Positions 17,193-25,097 of a stretch of DNA of 64,000 nt are shown here, piece after piece. The stretch's first letter is position 1, and each line of letters starts with the position of its first letter. A program made the translations under genes and the position numbers. The stretch is from Epilithonimonas lactis. Lineage in GTDB: Bacteria > Bacteroidota > Bacteroidia > Flavobacteriales > Weeksellaceae. The stretch spans positions 496,001 through 560,000 of the forward strand of contig NZ_FOFI01000001.1 of the NCBI RefSeq assembly GCF_900110605.1, in the 5' to 3' direction. A model generated the notes under the pieces. It saw only the letters and a list, made by a program, of their open reading frames with translations. It did no database searches and was not told the DNA's origin.

Positions 17193-18623
17193 ATGAAGAT
17201 AAAATTATTTTCTATACTTTCAATCTCTTTGTTTGGTCAGCTCTCAGCGCAATTCGATAAATTCTACGCAACTACAGATGCCAAGAATGCCATCGAATTA
17301 AAATCAAAAATGCCAAACGAGGTCGAGATCATCGGTTCCAATGATAAGGAATCGGTCGTTTTTCTATCTCCAAAAGCAGCAGAATTCCTCCATCATAATG
17401 TCATCACACACGGCCCTGGCTATATTTATAAGTCTTCCGAGCAAGAAGCGCTATTGGCTATCAGTAAATCAAAAAAGTCCAATAAAGTTTTAGCCTTCAC
17501 CATTGATCAAGATGCAACGGTAAATTCTGCCATTGGAAAAGTAAACGCGGATAATATCAAAAGCCATATCCAAGTTCTGGAAGCCTATGGAACCAGACGT
17601 CACAATACAAATCAAGCGCTGACTTCTGTCCAGGATCTAAAGGCGAAATGGGAAGGCTTGATTGCGGCAACTGGCAGAACCGATCTTTCTGTGAGAATTG
17701 TAAATCACGTTGGAACGCCGATGCCTTCTCTGATTTTTACGATCAATGGAAATTCGGCGCCAAATGAGTACATCATTGTTGGCGGTCATATGGATTCAAT
17801 TTCCAGCAGTGCGGCGGCGCCTGGCGCGGATGATGATGCTTCCGGGATTGCAACTGTTACAGAAATGATCCGTGTCCTTCTGAATATCAATTACAAACCT
17901 TCCAAAACCGTAGAATTTATGGCTTATGCTGCAGAAGAAATCGGTTTGGTTGGATCCTCTGAGATTGCGGAAGATTACGCGGCAAATGGCAAAAACGTCA
18001 TTTCCTATGTACAGTTTGATATGACCAATTACAAAGGCTCCAACCGCGACGTTTATATCTCAACGGATGCTTACAACAGCAACAACCTCAATTTGTTTTT
18101 GATAGAGTTGATGGAGCATTACAACAAAACTGGAAGTCACGTTTTCACTTACGGAAACACGATCTGTAATTATGGATGTTCCGACCATTTCAGTTGGGCA
18201 CAAAATGGTTATGATGCGGCTTTTCCGTTTGAGGCTTCTTTTTCGCAATCCAATCCTTATATTCATTCGGCCAATGATACGTTGTCCAGAAGTAATAATT
18301 CAGCGACACACGCAGCGAAATTTGCAAAACTTGGTTTAGAATTTATCATCGAGACAGCGAAAGGTTCCGTTTTGGCAACTTCAGAAATGTCAAACCAATC
18401 GGTAGAAATCTATGTGAAAAACAAATCCCTTAATTATAAACTCGGAAAAGAATCCATTGAAACTCTAACGATCATCGACACCAGCGGAAGACAATTGGTA
18501 GAATCAAAAGATCTTCTGTCGATAGGAAAAATCGATTTGAATAAAATCAACACTGGTCTTTATCTTGCCGTTTTCAAAACAAAGTCTGGAAAAGTGATCA
18601 CGAAGAAATTTATTTTAGATTGA
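17193..18623 (+). CDS. Secreted M28 family aminopeptidase with T9SS type A sorting domain
   Basis: A 476-residue secreted zinc aminopeptidase. Signal peptide residues 1-20 (ends LSA-Q). A propeptide-like region runs to about 120. The M28 catalytic domain shows metal ligands in VGGHMDS (H199), PGADDDASG (Asp about 213), AAEE (Glu 248-249), VQFDMT and YIHSANDT. After about residue 400 an 80-residue C-terminal domain ends GLYLAVFKTKSGKVITKKF, which is the type A T9SS sorting signal. It is therefore exported through the type IX system and likely degrades peptides outside the cell. Transcription ends at the strong hairpin at 18662. Confidence 0.93.
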   Translation: MKIKLFSILSISLFGQLSAQFDKFYATTDAKNAIELKSKMPNEVEIIGSNDKESVVFLSPKAAEFLHHNVITHGPGYIYKSSEQEALLAISKSKKSNKVLAFTIDQDATVNSAIGKVNADNIKSHIQVLEAYGTRRHNTNQALTSVQDLKAKWEGLIAATGRTDLSVRIVNHVGTPMPSLIFTINGNSAPNEYIIVGGHMDSISSSAAAPGADDDASGIATVTEMIRVLLNINYKPSKTVEFMAYAAEEIGLVGSSEIAEDYAANGKNVISYVQFDMTNYKGSNRDVYISTDAYNSNNLNLFLIELMEHYNKTGSHVFTYGNTICNYGCSDHFSWAQNGYDAAFPFEASFSQSNPYIHSANDTLSRSNNSATHAAKFAKLGLEFIIETAKGSVLATSEMSNQSVEIYVKNKSLNYKLGKESIETLTIIDTSGRQLVESKDLLSIGKIDLNKINTGLYLAVFKTKSGKVITKKFILD

Positions 18624-18661
18624 TGATTTAAAATCACAGCAACAAAGATTTTTAACTAAAT

Positions 18662-18710
18662 AAAAAAAGAGCAAATAAATCTCAATTTCTATTTGCTCTT
18701 TTTATTTTTA
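18662..18710. terminator. Bidirectional terminator between the M28 and ferredoxin genes
   Basis: AAAAAGAGCAAAT and ATTTGCTCTTTTT form a perfect stem, with a run of A before and T after, so it can serve both convergent genes. Confidence 0.85.
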
Positions 18711-18748
18711 AGAAACATAAACAATATTCCTGTGTGGTCGATTTTGAT

Positions 18749-19081
18749 TTACGCTTCTGGTGCAAGTTCTACAATCAGTCCTTCCAATTCTGCCGTTACA
18801 GGAATTTGGCAGCCCAAGCGGCTGTTTGGTTTCACATTGTAGGCTTCATCCAACATTGCTTCTTCATCCGGCAACATTTCCGGAAGTGGCACATTTTCGC
18901 TCAAGATATAACATTGGCAAGAGGCGCACATCGCCATTCCGCCGCAGATTCCGATGGTTCCTTCTTCCGCCAATTCGTAGGCACGAACGATTTCCATTAG
19001 GCTCATTGCCATATCGGTTGGAGCGGGAATAGTGTGAGAAACGCCGTTTCTGTCTATGATTGTAATATTAACGTCTGACAT
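18749..19081 (-). CDS. 2Fe-2S ferredoxin, adrenodoxin type
   Basis: A 110-residue cytoplasmic electron carrier. Cluster ligands are C46, C52 and C55 (C-x5-C-x2-C in GICGGMAMCASC) and C91 in RLGCQIP, the vertebrate/adrenodoxin-type spacing. Its partner reductase is encoded next upstream at 19235-20287, although a terminator and a separate promoter lie between them. The start ATG is directly after a TATCTTTG element. Confidence 0.93.
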   Translation of the reverse strand: MSDVNITIIDRNGVSHTIPAPTDMAMSLMEIVRAYELAEEGTIGICGGMAMCASCQCYILSENVPLPEMLPDEEAMLDEAYNVKPNSRLGCQIPVTAELEGLIVELAPEA

Positions 19082-19085
19082 TTTG

Positions 19086-19093
19086 CAAAGATA
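19086..19093 (-). promoter_or_regulatory. -7 element immediately before the ferredoxin gene
   Basis: The minus strand reads TATCTTTG, then CAAA, then ATG. A TTG lies about 16 bp further upstream. The transcript would start at or beside the start codon. Confidence 0.5.
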
Positions 19094-19146
19094 AGAGATA
19101 GATCTTAGACAATAGATGACAGAAGTTGGAAATTTTGATTAAGCAC

Positions 19147-19175
19147 AAAAAAAGAGGACTTAGAAATCCTCTTTT
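19147..19175 (-). terminator. Intrinsic terminator after the ferredoxin-NADP reductase gene
   Basis: On the minus strand AAAGAGGA and TCCTCTTT pair around an 8-nt loop, followed by seven T. It separates the reductase from the ferredoxin gene. Confidence 0.8.
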
Positions 19176-19234
19176 AATATTATAGATGAAGTCAGAAAAA
19201 TCTAATCTCTAACTTCTAAAATCTAATTTCTTTC

Positions 19235-20287
19235 TTAATCAATAGATTTCACCACCGCTTTTTCAGCTTCTTTTCTGGTTCCGTCGAAACCGTCAACGCC
19301 GCTTACAGTGGTGTATTTTAGGACAAATTTCTTACCTGGATTCATTCTGTTGTAAACGCTTTGAACCATCAAGGTTGCCTCGTGGAAACCACAAAGGATC
19401 AGTTTTAATTTTCCTGGATAAGTGTTGATGTCACCGATTGCGTAGATGCCTTCGATGTTGGTTTGGTAATCCAAAGCGTTGTTCACTTTGATCGCATTTT
19501 TCTCGATCTCCAATCCCCAATCTGATAATGGTCCCAACTTAGGCGTCAATCCAAAAAGTGGAATCAAATAATCTGTTTCGATGATGGATTTTTCACCGTC
19601 TTTCTCAATTTCGATTGCTGTAATCTTATCTTCGCCAATCAGGCCGGTCACTTCTGCAGGTGTGATGAGGTTGATTTTTCCCTGATGCTTCAATTCTGAT
19701 ACTTTTTCAACAGAATCTAAAGCGCCACGGAATTCGTTTCTTCTATGGATCAAAGTCACATCAGAAGCAACATCGGCCAAGAAAACCGACCAATCCAATG
19801 CAGAATCTCCACCGCCAGCGATCACGATTTTCTTATCACGGAACATTTCCGGATCTCTCACGAAATATTCAACGCCTTTTTCCTCGAATTTAGCGATGTT
19901 TTCCAACTCCGGTTTTCTTGGGTCAAAACTTCCCAGTCCGCCAGCAATTGCGATGGCTTTTCCTTTCACTTTGACGTCGCGACTTGTGGTTACGATGAAT
20001 TGTCCATCTTCGGTCTTCTCATAGCTCACTGCCTTTTGAGCCAATGAAAACTGAGGTTCGAACTGCTTGATCTGCTCCATCAAATTATCCACCAAAACGC
20101 CAGCATCCACACTTGGAAATCCAGGAATGTCAAAAATCGGTTTTTTAGGATAAAGTTCGGTCAATTGCCCGCCAGGCTGAGGAAGTGCGTCAATCAAATG
20201 ACATCTTAGTTTCAACAATCCCGCTTCGAAAACAGTGAAAAGTCCAGTCGGACCAGCACCTATTATAATGATATCTGTCTCAAACAT
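19235..20287 (-). CDS. Ferredoxin--NADP+ reductase, thioredoxin-reductase-like type
   Basis: A 350-residue cytoplasmic flavoprotein that moves electrons between NADPH and ferredoxin. The FAD motif is IGAGPTGLFTVFEAG at residues 8-22 and the NAD(P) motif is IAGGGDSALDWSVFL near residue 155; the typical DLIxxPGGQ region appears as PQPGGQLTELYP. There is no CxxC, and the C-terminal extension with TTVSGVDGF is characteristic of the bacterial TrxR-like FNR (YumC type) rather than a thioredoxin reductase. The adjacent ferredoxin is its likely partner. Confidence 0.9.
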   Translation of the reverse strand: MFETDIIIIGAGPTGLFTVFEAGLLKLRCHLIDALPQPGGQLTELYPKKPIFDIPGFPSVDAGVLVDNLMEQIKQFEPQFSLAQKAVSYEKTEDGQFIVTTSRDVKVKGKAIAIAGGLGSFDPRKPELENIAKFEEKGVEYFVRDPEMFRDKKIVIAGGGDSALDWSVFLADVASDVTLIHRRNEFRGALDSVEKVSELKHQGKINLITPAEVTGLIGEDKITAIEIEKDGEKSIIETDYLIPLFGLTPKLGPLSDWGLEIEKNAIKVNNALDYQTNIEGIYAIGDINTYPGKLKLILCGFHEATLMVQSVYNRMNPGKKFVLKYTTVSGVDGFDGTRKEAEKAVVKSID

Positions 20288-20307
20288 TTATATAAATTTT
20301 GGAAGTC

Positions 20308-20315
20308 CAAATTTA
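20308..20315 (-). promoter_or_regulatory. -7 element for the ferredoxin reductase gene
   Basis: The minus strand reads TAAATTTG, 20 bp upstream of the ATG at 20287. No -33 match is obvious. Confidence 0.4.
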
Positions 20316-20452
20316 AAAATTATAAACTATTTTAGAATTACTCTAAATATGATTTTACTTAGCTAAAATTAATTCCCAATAAAATCTTACCAAATGATAA
20401 GAAATTATTTTACGGTTTCCCGTAATATTGTCCTTTCATCATTTGTGTTTTT

Positions 20453-20492
20453 AATTCCTGAGCGTAATTCATTTACCTCAGGAATTTTTTTT
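20453..20492 (+). terminator. Intrinsic terminator on the plus strand with no plus-strand gene upstream
   Basis: AATTCCTGAG and CTCAGGAATT form a perfect 10-bp stem with a 14-nt loop, followed by eight or more T on the plus strand. Both flanking genes are on the minus strand, so it would terminate an unannotated transcript. Confidence 0.65.
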
Positions 20493-21697
20493 TATGCATT
20501 ACGTTTGATGAGTGCCATGTAGAATCCGTCGTAGCCTTCGCTTGGCATGATCTTTTGGTCTTTGATCAAGGTGTAATCCGGATTGTTTTCCAAGAATGTT
20601 TTCACTTGTTCGTTATTTTCTGAAGGTAGAATAGAACAAGTCGCATAGATCATCTGTCCACCTTTTTTAAGGATTTTAGAATAATCCTGAAGGATCTGCT
20701 GTTGTTCTCCTTTGATCCTATCAATGAAAGCTTGATCGATTTTCCATTTGGAATCTGGATTTCTTTTCAAAACACCAAGTCCGGAACAAGGTGAGTCGAT
20801 CAGCAATCGATCTGCCGTGTTGTGAAGTCTTTTGATGACTTTGTTGTCAGAGATCATTCTTGCTTCTATGTTGTGAGCACCAGCTCTTTTGGCGCGTCTT
20901 TTCAGTTCTGCCAATTTCCATTCGTAGATGTCTAGTGCGATGATCTGGCCTTTGTTTTTCATCAAAGCAGCCAAATGCAACGTTTTTCCACCAGCACCAG
21001 CACAAGCATCTACAACGCGCATTCCTTCCTGCACATCCAGCAATTCTCCGATTTTTTGGGAACTTGCATCCTGAACTTCGAAGAATCCATCTTTGAAAGC
21101 ACTGGTCAAGAAGACATTTTTCTTCTCTGCCAATTGGATCGCGTCTGGATAATTTTTGATCGTGAAAGCTTCCACATTTTCGTCATTCAGGTCGGCAATC
21201 AATTCTCTTGGTGTCGTTTTCAGGGTGTTTGCACGTAGAACGGTTGGTGCTTGCTCATTGAGCGCGACCATTTCTTTTTCCCAGTTTTTACCTAATTCTT
21301 TTTCCAAAGTCTCAGCCAACCAATCTGGAATCGAATGTTCGATAGCCTTCGTTGGAACAGTTCCTTTTTTTAGTTTTGTAAGGATATCCGCGACTTTGAT
21401 CCCGTCGAATTCCTCAAATTTTTTGTAATGCGTTTTGCTCCAAAGCAAGTATGCGATGATCATTTTATAAACATTGGTCGGCTTTACACTTTCGCCCATG
21501 TAATATTCCAGGCGTTTTTTCCAACGGATGATGTTGTAGAAGATCTCAGAAACCACGCGTCGGTCTTCGCTTCCCCATTTTCTGTGGGCTTTTAAGAGTC
21601 TTTCTATGACCTTGTCAGCGTATTTTCTGTCTTCGAAAAAGGTTTCTTGCAGGCAATCGTGAATCCCGATCAGAAGGTTGCGGTGTATAAGTTCCAT
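20492..21697 (-). CDS. RsmB/NOP family RNA (cytosine-5-)-methyltransferase
   Basis: A 401-residue SAM-dependent enzyme that methylates a cytosine in rRNA. The first 140 residues are helical, as in the NusB-like RsmB N-domain. The Rossmann domain contains the SAM motif VVDACAGAGGKTLHLAAL near residue 230; the two family cysteines are in DSPCSGLGVLKRNPD and YATCSILPSEN. Length is a little below E. coli RsmB (429). It could equally be another NOP-type enzyme with the same motifs. Confidence 0.88.
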   Translation of the reverse strand: MELIHRNLLIGIHDCLQETFFEDRKYADKVIERLLKAHRKWGSEDRRVVSEIFYNIIRWKKRLEYYMGESVKPTNVYKMIIAYLLWSKTHYKKFEEFDGIKVADILTKLKKGTVPTKAIEHSIPDWLAETLEKELGKNWEKEMVALNEQAPTVLRANTLKTTPRELIADLNDENVEAFTIKNYPDAIQLAEKKNVFLTSAFKDGFFEVQDASSQKIGELLDVQEGMRVVDACAGAGGKTLHLAALMKNKGQIIALDIYEWKLAELKRRAKRAGAHNIEARMISDNKVIKRLHNTADRLLIDSPCSGLGVLKRNPDSKWKIDQAFIDRIKGEQQQILQDYSKILKKGGQMIYATCSILPSENNEQVKTFLENNPDYTLIKDQKIMPSEGYDGFYMALIKRNA

Positions 21698-21910
21698 TGA
21701 TTATGATAAAATGTTATGATTTACTATTTGAGAATGTGCGTTTTACAGAATGGATAAGTTCAATTTTATGAATTAAAAATTTCTGTAATTCAAGCGGCAA
21801 AGTTAATGATTTTAATTTAATTTTTTTGAGTGTTATTGGCGTGTGAAAAGTAACAGCAATTGAAGCTATGTTAAATTTGTATTAAGTTTCTCAAATTTGT
21901 TTAATTAATT

Positions 21911-21985
21911 TGTTTAACAATTTTGTCAAAACAAATGATTGATATAAATTTGCACAAAATTGTTTAACAAAAATGTCAAAACAAG
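21911..21985. promoter_or_regulatory. tetR promoter bracketed by two direct operator copies
   Basis: A -33 TTTG (21922-21925), a 19-bp spacer and a -7 TAAATTTG (21945-21952) form a full Bacteroidetes promoter. A 24-bp sequence, TGTTTAACAA-nnn-TGTCAAAACAA with only the central three bases different, occurs at 21911-21934 and again at 21961-21984, 50 bp apart. Copy 1 covers the -33 element; copy 2 covers the transcription start and the tetR start codon. Each copy is an imperfect dyad, as expected for a TetR-type operator. Confidence 0.65.
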
Positions 21986-22566
21986 AAAAAAAGGACCAAA
22001 CACAGGAATTGATCAAAGAAACGACCAAGAATTTATTCTTCGTCAAAGGGAAGTTTGATGCCACTACGCAAGAGATTGCGGATGAGGCGGGAGTCAACAG
22101 AACGCTTATCAATTATTACTTCAGATCCAGAGATAATCTCGTTCAGATCGTTTTTGATGAAGCGCATAAAGTGGAAAAAGAAAAGTCTGAGATCATTATG
22201 CGATCCGATCTCTCTTTCAAGGAGAAGATCAGTCAGTTTATTGATGGAAGCCTCTCAACAAGTTTGCAATATCCATATCTGGAAACCTACATTGTTTCGC
22301 AGATCAACAAAGGAAGTTGCCATAAGCGAGATGTGGAAAAAGAAGATCTCGAATTGTTCTACAGAGATATCAAAAAAGAAATGGAATTGGGAACGATTGA
22401 AAAAATGGAACCAGTTCAGTTTATCTTCAACATGATCTCTCTCTTGGTTTTTCCAAGTGCAATAAGACCTTTGTTTATGGAAAATATGATGATCAGTGAT
22501 AAGGAATTTGATAGATTGATTGCCGACCGGAAAGAAATCATTCTAAATATGCTTTTTAAGAATTAG
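21973..22566 (+). CDS. TetR/AcrR family transcriptional regulator
   Basis: A 197-residue DNA-binding repressor. The helix-turn-helix spans about residues 30-60 with ATTQEIADEAGVNRTLINYYF, and the C-terminal ligand domain is unlike any I can name. It is the first gene of an efflux operon with TolC, membrane fusion and RND genes, with a 101-bp gap before tolC. Its start codon lies inside the second operator copy, so it most likely represses itself and the pump until a toxic ligand binds. Confidence 0.92.
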   Translation: MSKQEKKDQTQELIKETTKNLFFVKGKFDATTQEIADEAGVNRTLINYYFRSRDNLVQIVFDEAHKVEKEKSEIIMRSDLSFKEKISQFIDGSLSTSLQYPYLETYIVSQINKGSCHKRDVEKEDLELFYRDIKKEMELGTIEKMEPVQFIFNMISLLVFPSAIRPLFMENMMISDKEFDRLIADRKEIILNMLFKN

Positions 22567-22667
22567 TTAAAATAATTAAAAATTGTTAAAGTATTTATAA
22601 AATCGGATCGTCATCAATGATTAGAGATAAGAAGAAAAAAATTAAAAATAAAAGAATTAATTAAATT

Positions 22668-24020
22668 ATGAATAGAAAACGTATAACTGCAAAGAAGCTA
22701 GGAATCAGCGTCGCTGCAGTATTTATGATTTTCGGCTCTACATCTGCGTTTGCCCAACAGCAGGTGTCTTTGCAGGAAGCCATCAAACAGGCCTTGCAAA
22801 ACAAAGCAGAAGCCAAAAAGGCCACGCTTGAGATCAAAAGAGCTGAATTGAAGATCACTGAAGCCAGAGCCGGAGCACTTCCACAGATCAGTGCAACTGC
22901 AGGTTTAACATATAATCCTATCATTCAGGAATCTTTACTGGAATTTGGTGGAGAAAGAATCAGAGCGCAATTGGGACAGCCTTGGACCTCAAGCGCTGTT
23001 GTTACTTTGAATCAGGCAATCTTTGATCAAAGGGTTTTTACAGGTCTGAAAGCAGCGAAATCTACCAGAGAATTTTACGTTCTGAATGCGCAACTTTCCA
23101 ACGAACAGATCATCGAGAATGTTGCAACAGCCTATTATCAGGTTTTTGTTCAGGAAGAAAATCTGAAGACGCTTAATGTAAGTTACACCAATACCGAAAA
23201 GGTACGTAACGTCATCAAAAGTTTGGTGGATAACGGTTTGGCAAAAGGAATCGATCTGGACAGAACGAATGTTCAGTTGACAAACATCAGCGCCAACAGA
23301 CAGCAATTGATCAATGCGGTAGAACTTTCCAAGAACTCCTTGAAATTCTATATGGGTGTTCCAATTGAGAAACAAATCGAACTAGAAGAGAAATCAATTG
23401 AGCCAAGACCAGAACTGATTGCTGGAAATGTAAATCTCGATGAAAGAATAGAAGTGAGGGTTCTTAATAAAAATAGAGAACTTCTTCAATATAATCTAAA
23501 AGCGACAGAAGCTTACCTGTATCCGACAGTTGGCTTGCAGGCAAACTATGGTTGGGCTGGACAAGGACCTAAATTTCCTCTTTCCAACGGTTTAAGAAAT
23601 GGTGTCCTTTGGAGCGACTATTCAGCAATTGGTTTGAATGTCAATATTCCTATTTTCACAGGCGGTGCTACCAAATCCAAGATCCAACAGGCTGAGATAG
23701 ATATTCAATCTTTGGATGTGGATATCCAAGAAACCCAGTTAAGTTTGAGTCTGGAGTACAAAAATGCCATTACCAATATGGAAAATTCCATCATCACTAT
23801 CGAAAATATGAAGGGGAATGTGGAGTTGGCAGAAAAAGTACAGAAAGATACGCAGTCCAATTATCAATACGGTTTGGCAACTTTGACAGAGGTTCTAGAT
23901 TCTGAAAACGCACTCACAGATGCAAAACAGAACTACACGACGTCATTATTAGACTATAAACAAGCTGAGATCAAATTGATCAAAGCGAAAGGAGAACTTA
24001 ATACATTACAAAATCCATAA
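22668..24020 (+). CDS. TolC family outer membrane efflux protein
   Basis: A 450-residue outer-membrane channel. A 29-residue signal peptide ends SAFA-Q. The rest shows the two-fold TolC pattern of long coiled-coil helices and short strands: VSLQEAIKQALQNKAEAKKA near the start, and the repeat of that pattern in the second half ending with LTEVLDSENALTDAKQNY. It is 8 bp from the membrane fusion gene and belongs to the same operon; the three proteins form a tripartite pump across both membranes. Confidence 0.93.
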   Translation: MNRKRITAKKLGISVAAVFMIFGSTSAFAQQQVSLQEAIKQALQNKAEAKKATLEIKRAELKITEARAGALPQISATAGLTYNPIIQESLLEFGGERIRAQLGQPWTSSAVVTLNQAIFDQRVFTGLKAAKSTREFYVLNAQLSNEQIIENVATAYYQVFVQEENLKTLNVSYTNTEKVRNVIKSLVDNGLAKGIDLDRTNVQLTNISANRQQLINAVELSKNSLKFYMGVPIEKQIELEEKSIEPRPELIAGNVNLDERIEVRVLNKNRELLQYNLKATEAYLYPTVGLQANYGWAGQGPKFPLSNGLRNGVLWSDYSAIGLNVNIPIFTGGATKSKIQQAEIDIQSLDVDIQETQLSLSLEYKNAITNMENSIITIENMKGNVELAEKVQKDTQSNYQYGLATLTEVLDSENALTDAKQNYTTSLLDYKQAEIKLIKAKGELNTLQNP

Positions 24021-24028
24021 TCAAAACT

Positions 24029-25090
24029 ATGAAAAAGACTTTTATATATATCATCGTAGCAGCTGTACTTGTAGGTCTGGCCGCTTGGAAAATTGCCGAT
24101 AATAAGAAGAAGCAGGAAACTGAAGTAAAAGAAGTGGCAAAACAGGTTGACAAGATCAACGTGAATGTGGTGACTGCCTCCAGAACAAACATCGATACAG
24201 ATTATTCTGCAAACGGAACATTCATTCCAAAACAGGAAACCAACCAGTCCGCGGATATCTCAGGACGTGTGGTAAGTGTTTTTGTGAAAGAAGGTTCTAG
24301 AGTAGGTGCTGGACAAGTTTTAGCTACCATCAAAAGAGATGCGATCGAAGTGGACGTGACTCAGGCTCAGAACAATTTACAAAATGCCATCATCGATAAC
24401 CAACGTTACGAAAATGCTTTCAAAACTGGAGGTGTGACCAAACAACAATTGGACAACTCCAGATTGCAACTTCAAAATATGAAAGCTGCAGTAAGAGCTC
24501 AAGGTGTTAAGATCAATGATACAAGTGTAAGAGCTGGGATCAGCGGAACGATCAACAAAAAAATGGTTGAGCCAGGAGCAGTTGTTGCGCCAGGAACAGC
24601 TTTGTTCGAGATCGTAAATATCAATTCTCTTAAACTTTCTGTTTTGGTTGATGAAAGCCAGGTTGGAAGGATTCAAATTGGTCAAACCGTGAACATTAAT
24701 GTGAATGTTTTGCCTGACGAATCTTTCAGCGGTAGAATTACCTTCATCGCTCCAAAAAGTGATGCGTCTCTTAACTTCCCAGTAGAGATCGAAGTTCAAA
24801 ACAAAGGAAACTTAAAAGCCGGGATGTACGCAACGGCAGTTTTCAAAACCAACCACGGTGCAGAAACTCAAAATATGTTGACCGTCCCTGCAGAAGCTTT
24901 CGTAAATGGTGTGAGTTCAGGTCAATTGTTCATCGTTCAAAACGGAACTGCGAAATTGATCACGGTACAAACAGGAAAAGTTTACGGCGACAAAGTTCAG
25001 ATCATCAGCGGTCTTAATGATGGCGAGCAAGTGATCACCAGCGGACAGATCAACCTAGATAACGGTTCAAAAATCAATATCGTAAAGTAA
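24029..25090 (+). CDS. Efflux RND transporter periplasmic adaptor (membrane fusion protein)
   Basis: A 353-residue adaptor anchored by one membrane segment at residues 3-20. The biotinyl-lipoyl-like half motifs are visible as SADISGRVVSVFVKEGSRVGAGQVLATI (about 75-102, read in parts) and VRAGISGTINKKMVEPGAVVAPG, with a short coiled-coil hairpin between them (residues about 110-160). The beta-barrel and membrane-proximal domains follow. It links the TolC channel to the RND pump encoded on either side. Confidence 0.93.
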   Translation: MKKTFIYIIVAAVLVGLAAWKIADNKKKQETEVKEVAKQVDKINVNVVTASRTNIDTDYSANGTFIPKQETNQSADISGRVVSVFVKEGSRVGAGQVLATIKRDAIEVDVTQAQNNLQNAIIDNQRYENAFKTGGVTKQQLDNSRLQLQNMKAAVRAQGVKINDTSVRAGISGTINKKMVEPGAVVAPGTALFEIVNINSLKLSVLVDESQVGRIQIGQTVNINVNVLPDESFSGRITFIAPKSDASLNFPVEIEVQNKGNLKAGMYATAVFKTNHGAETQNMLTVPAEAFVNGVSSGQLFIVQNGTAKLITVQTGKVYGDKVQIISGLNDGEQVITSGQINLDNGSKINIVK

Positions 25091-25097
25091 CAGAAGA

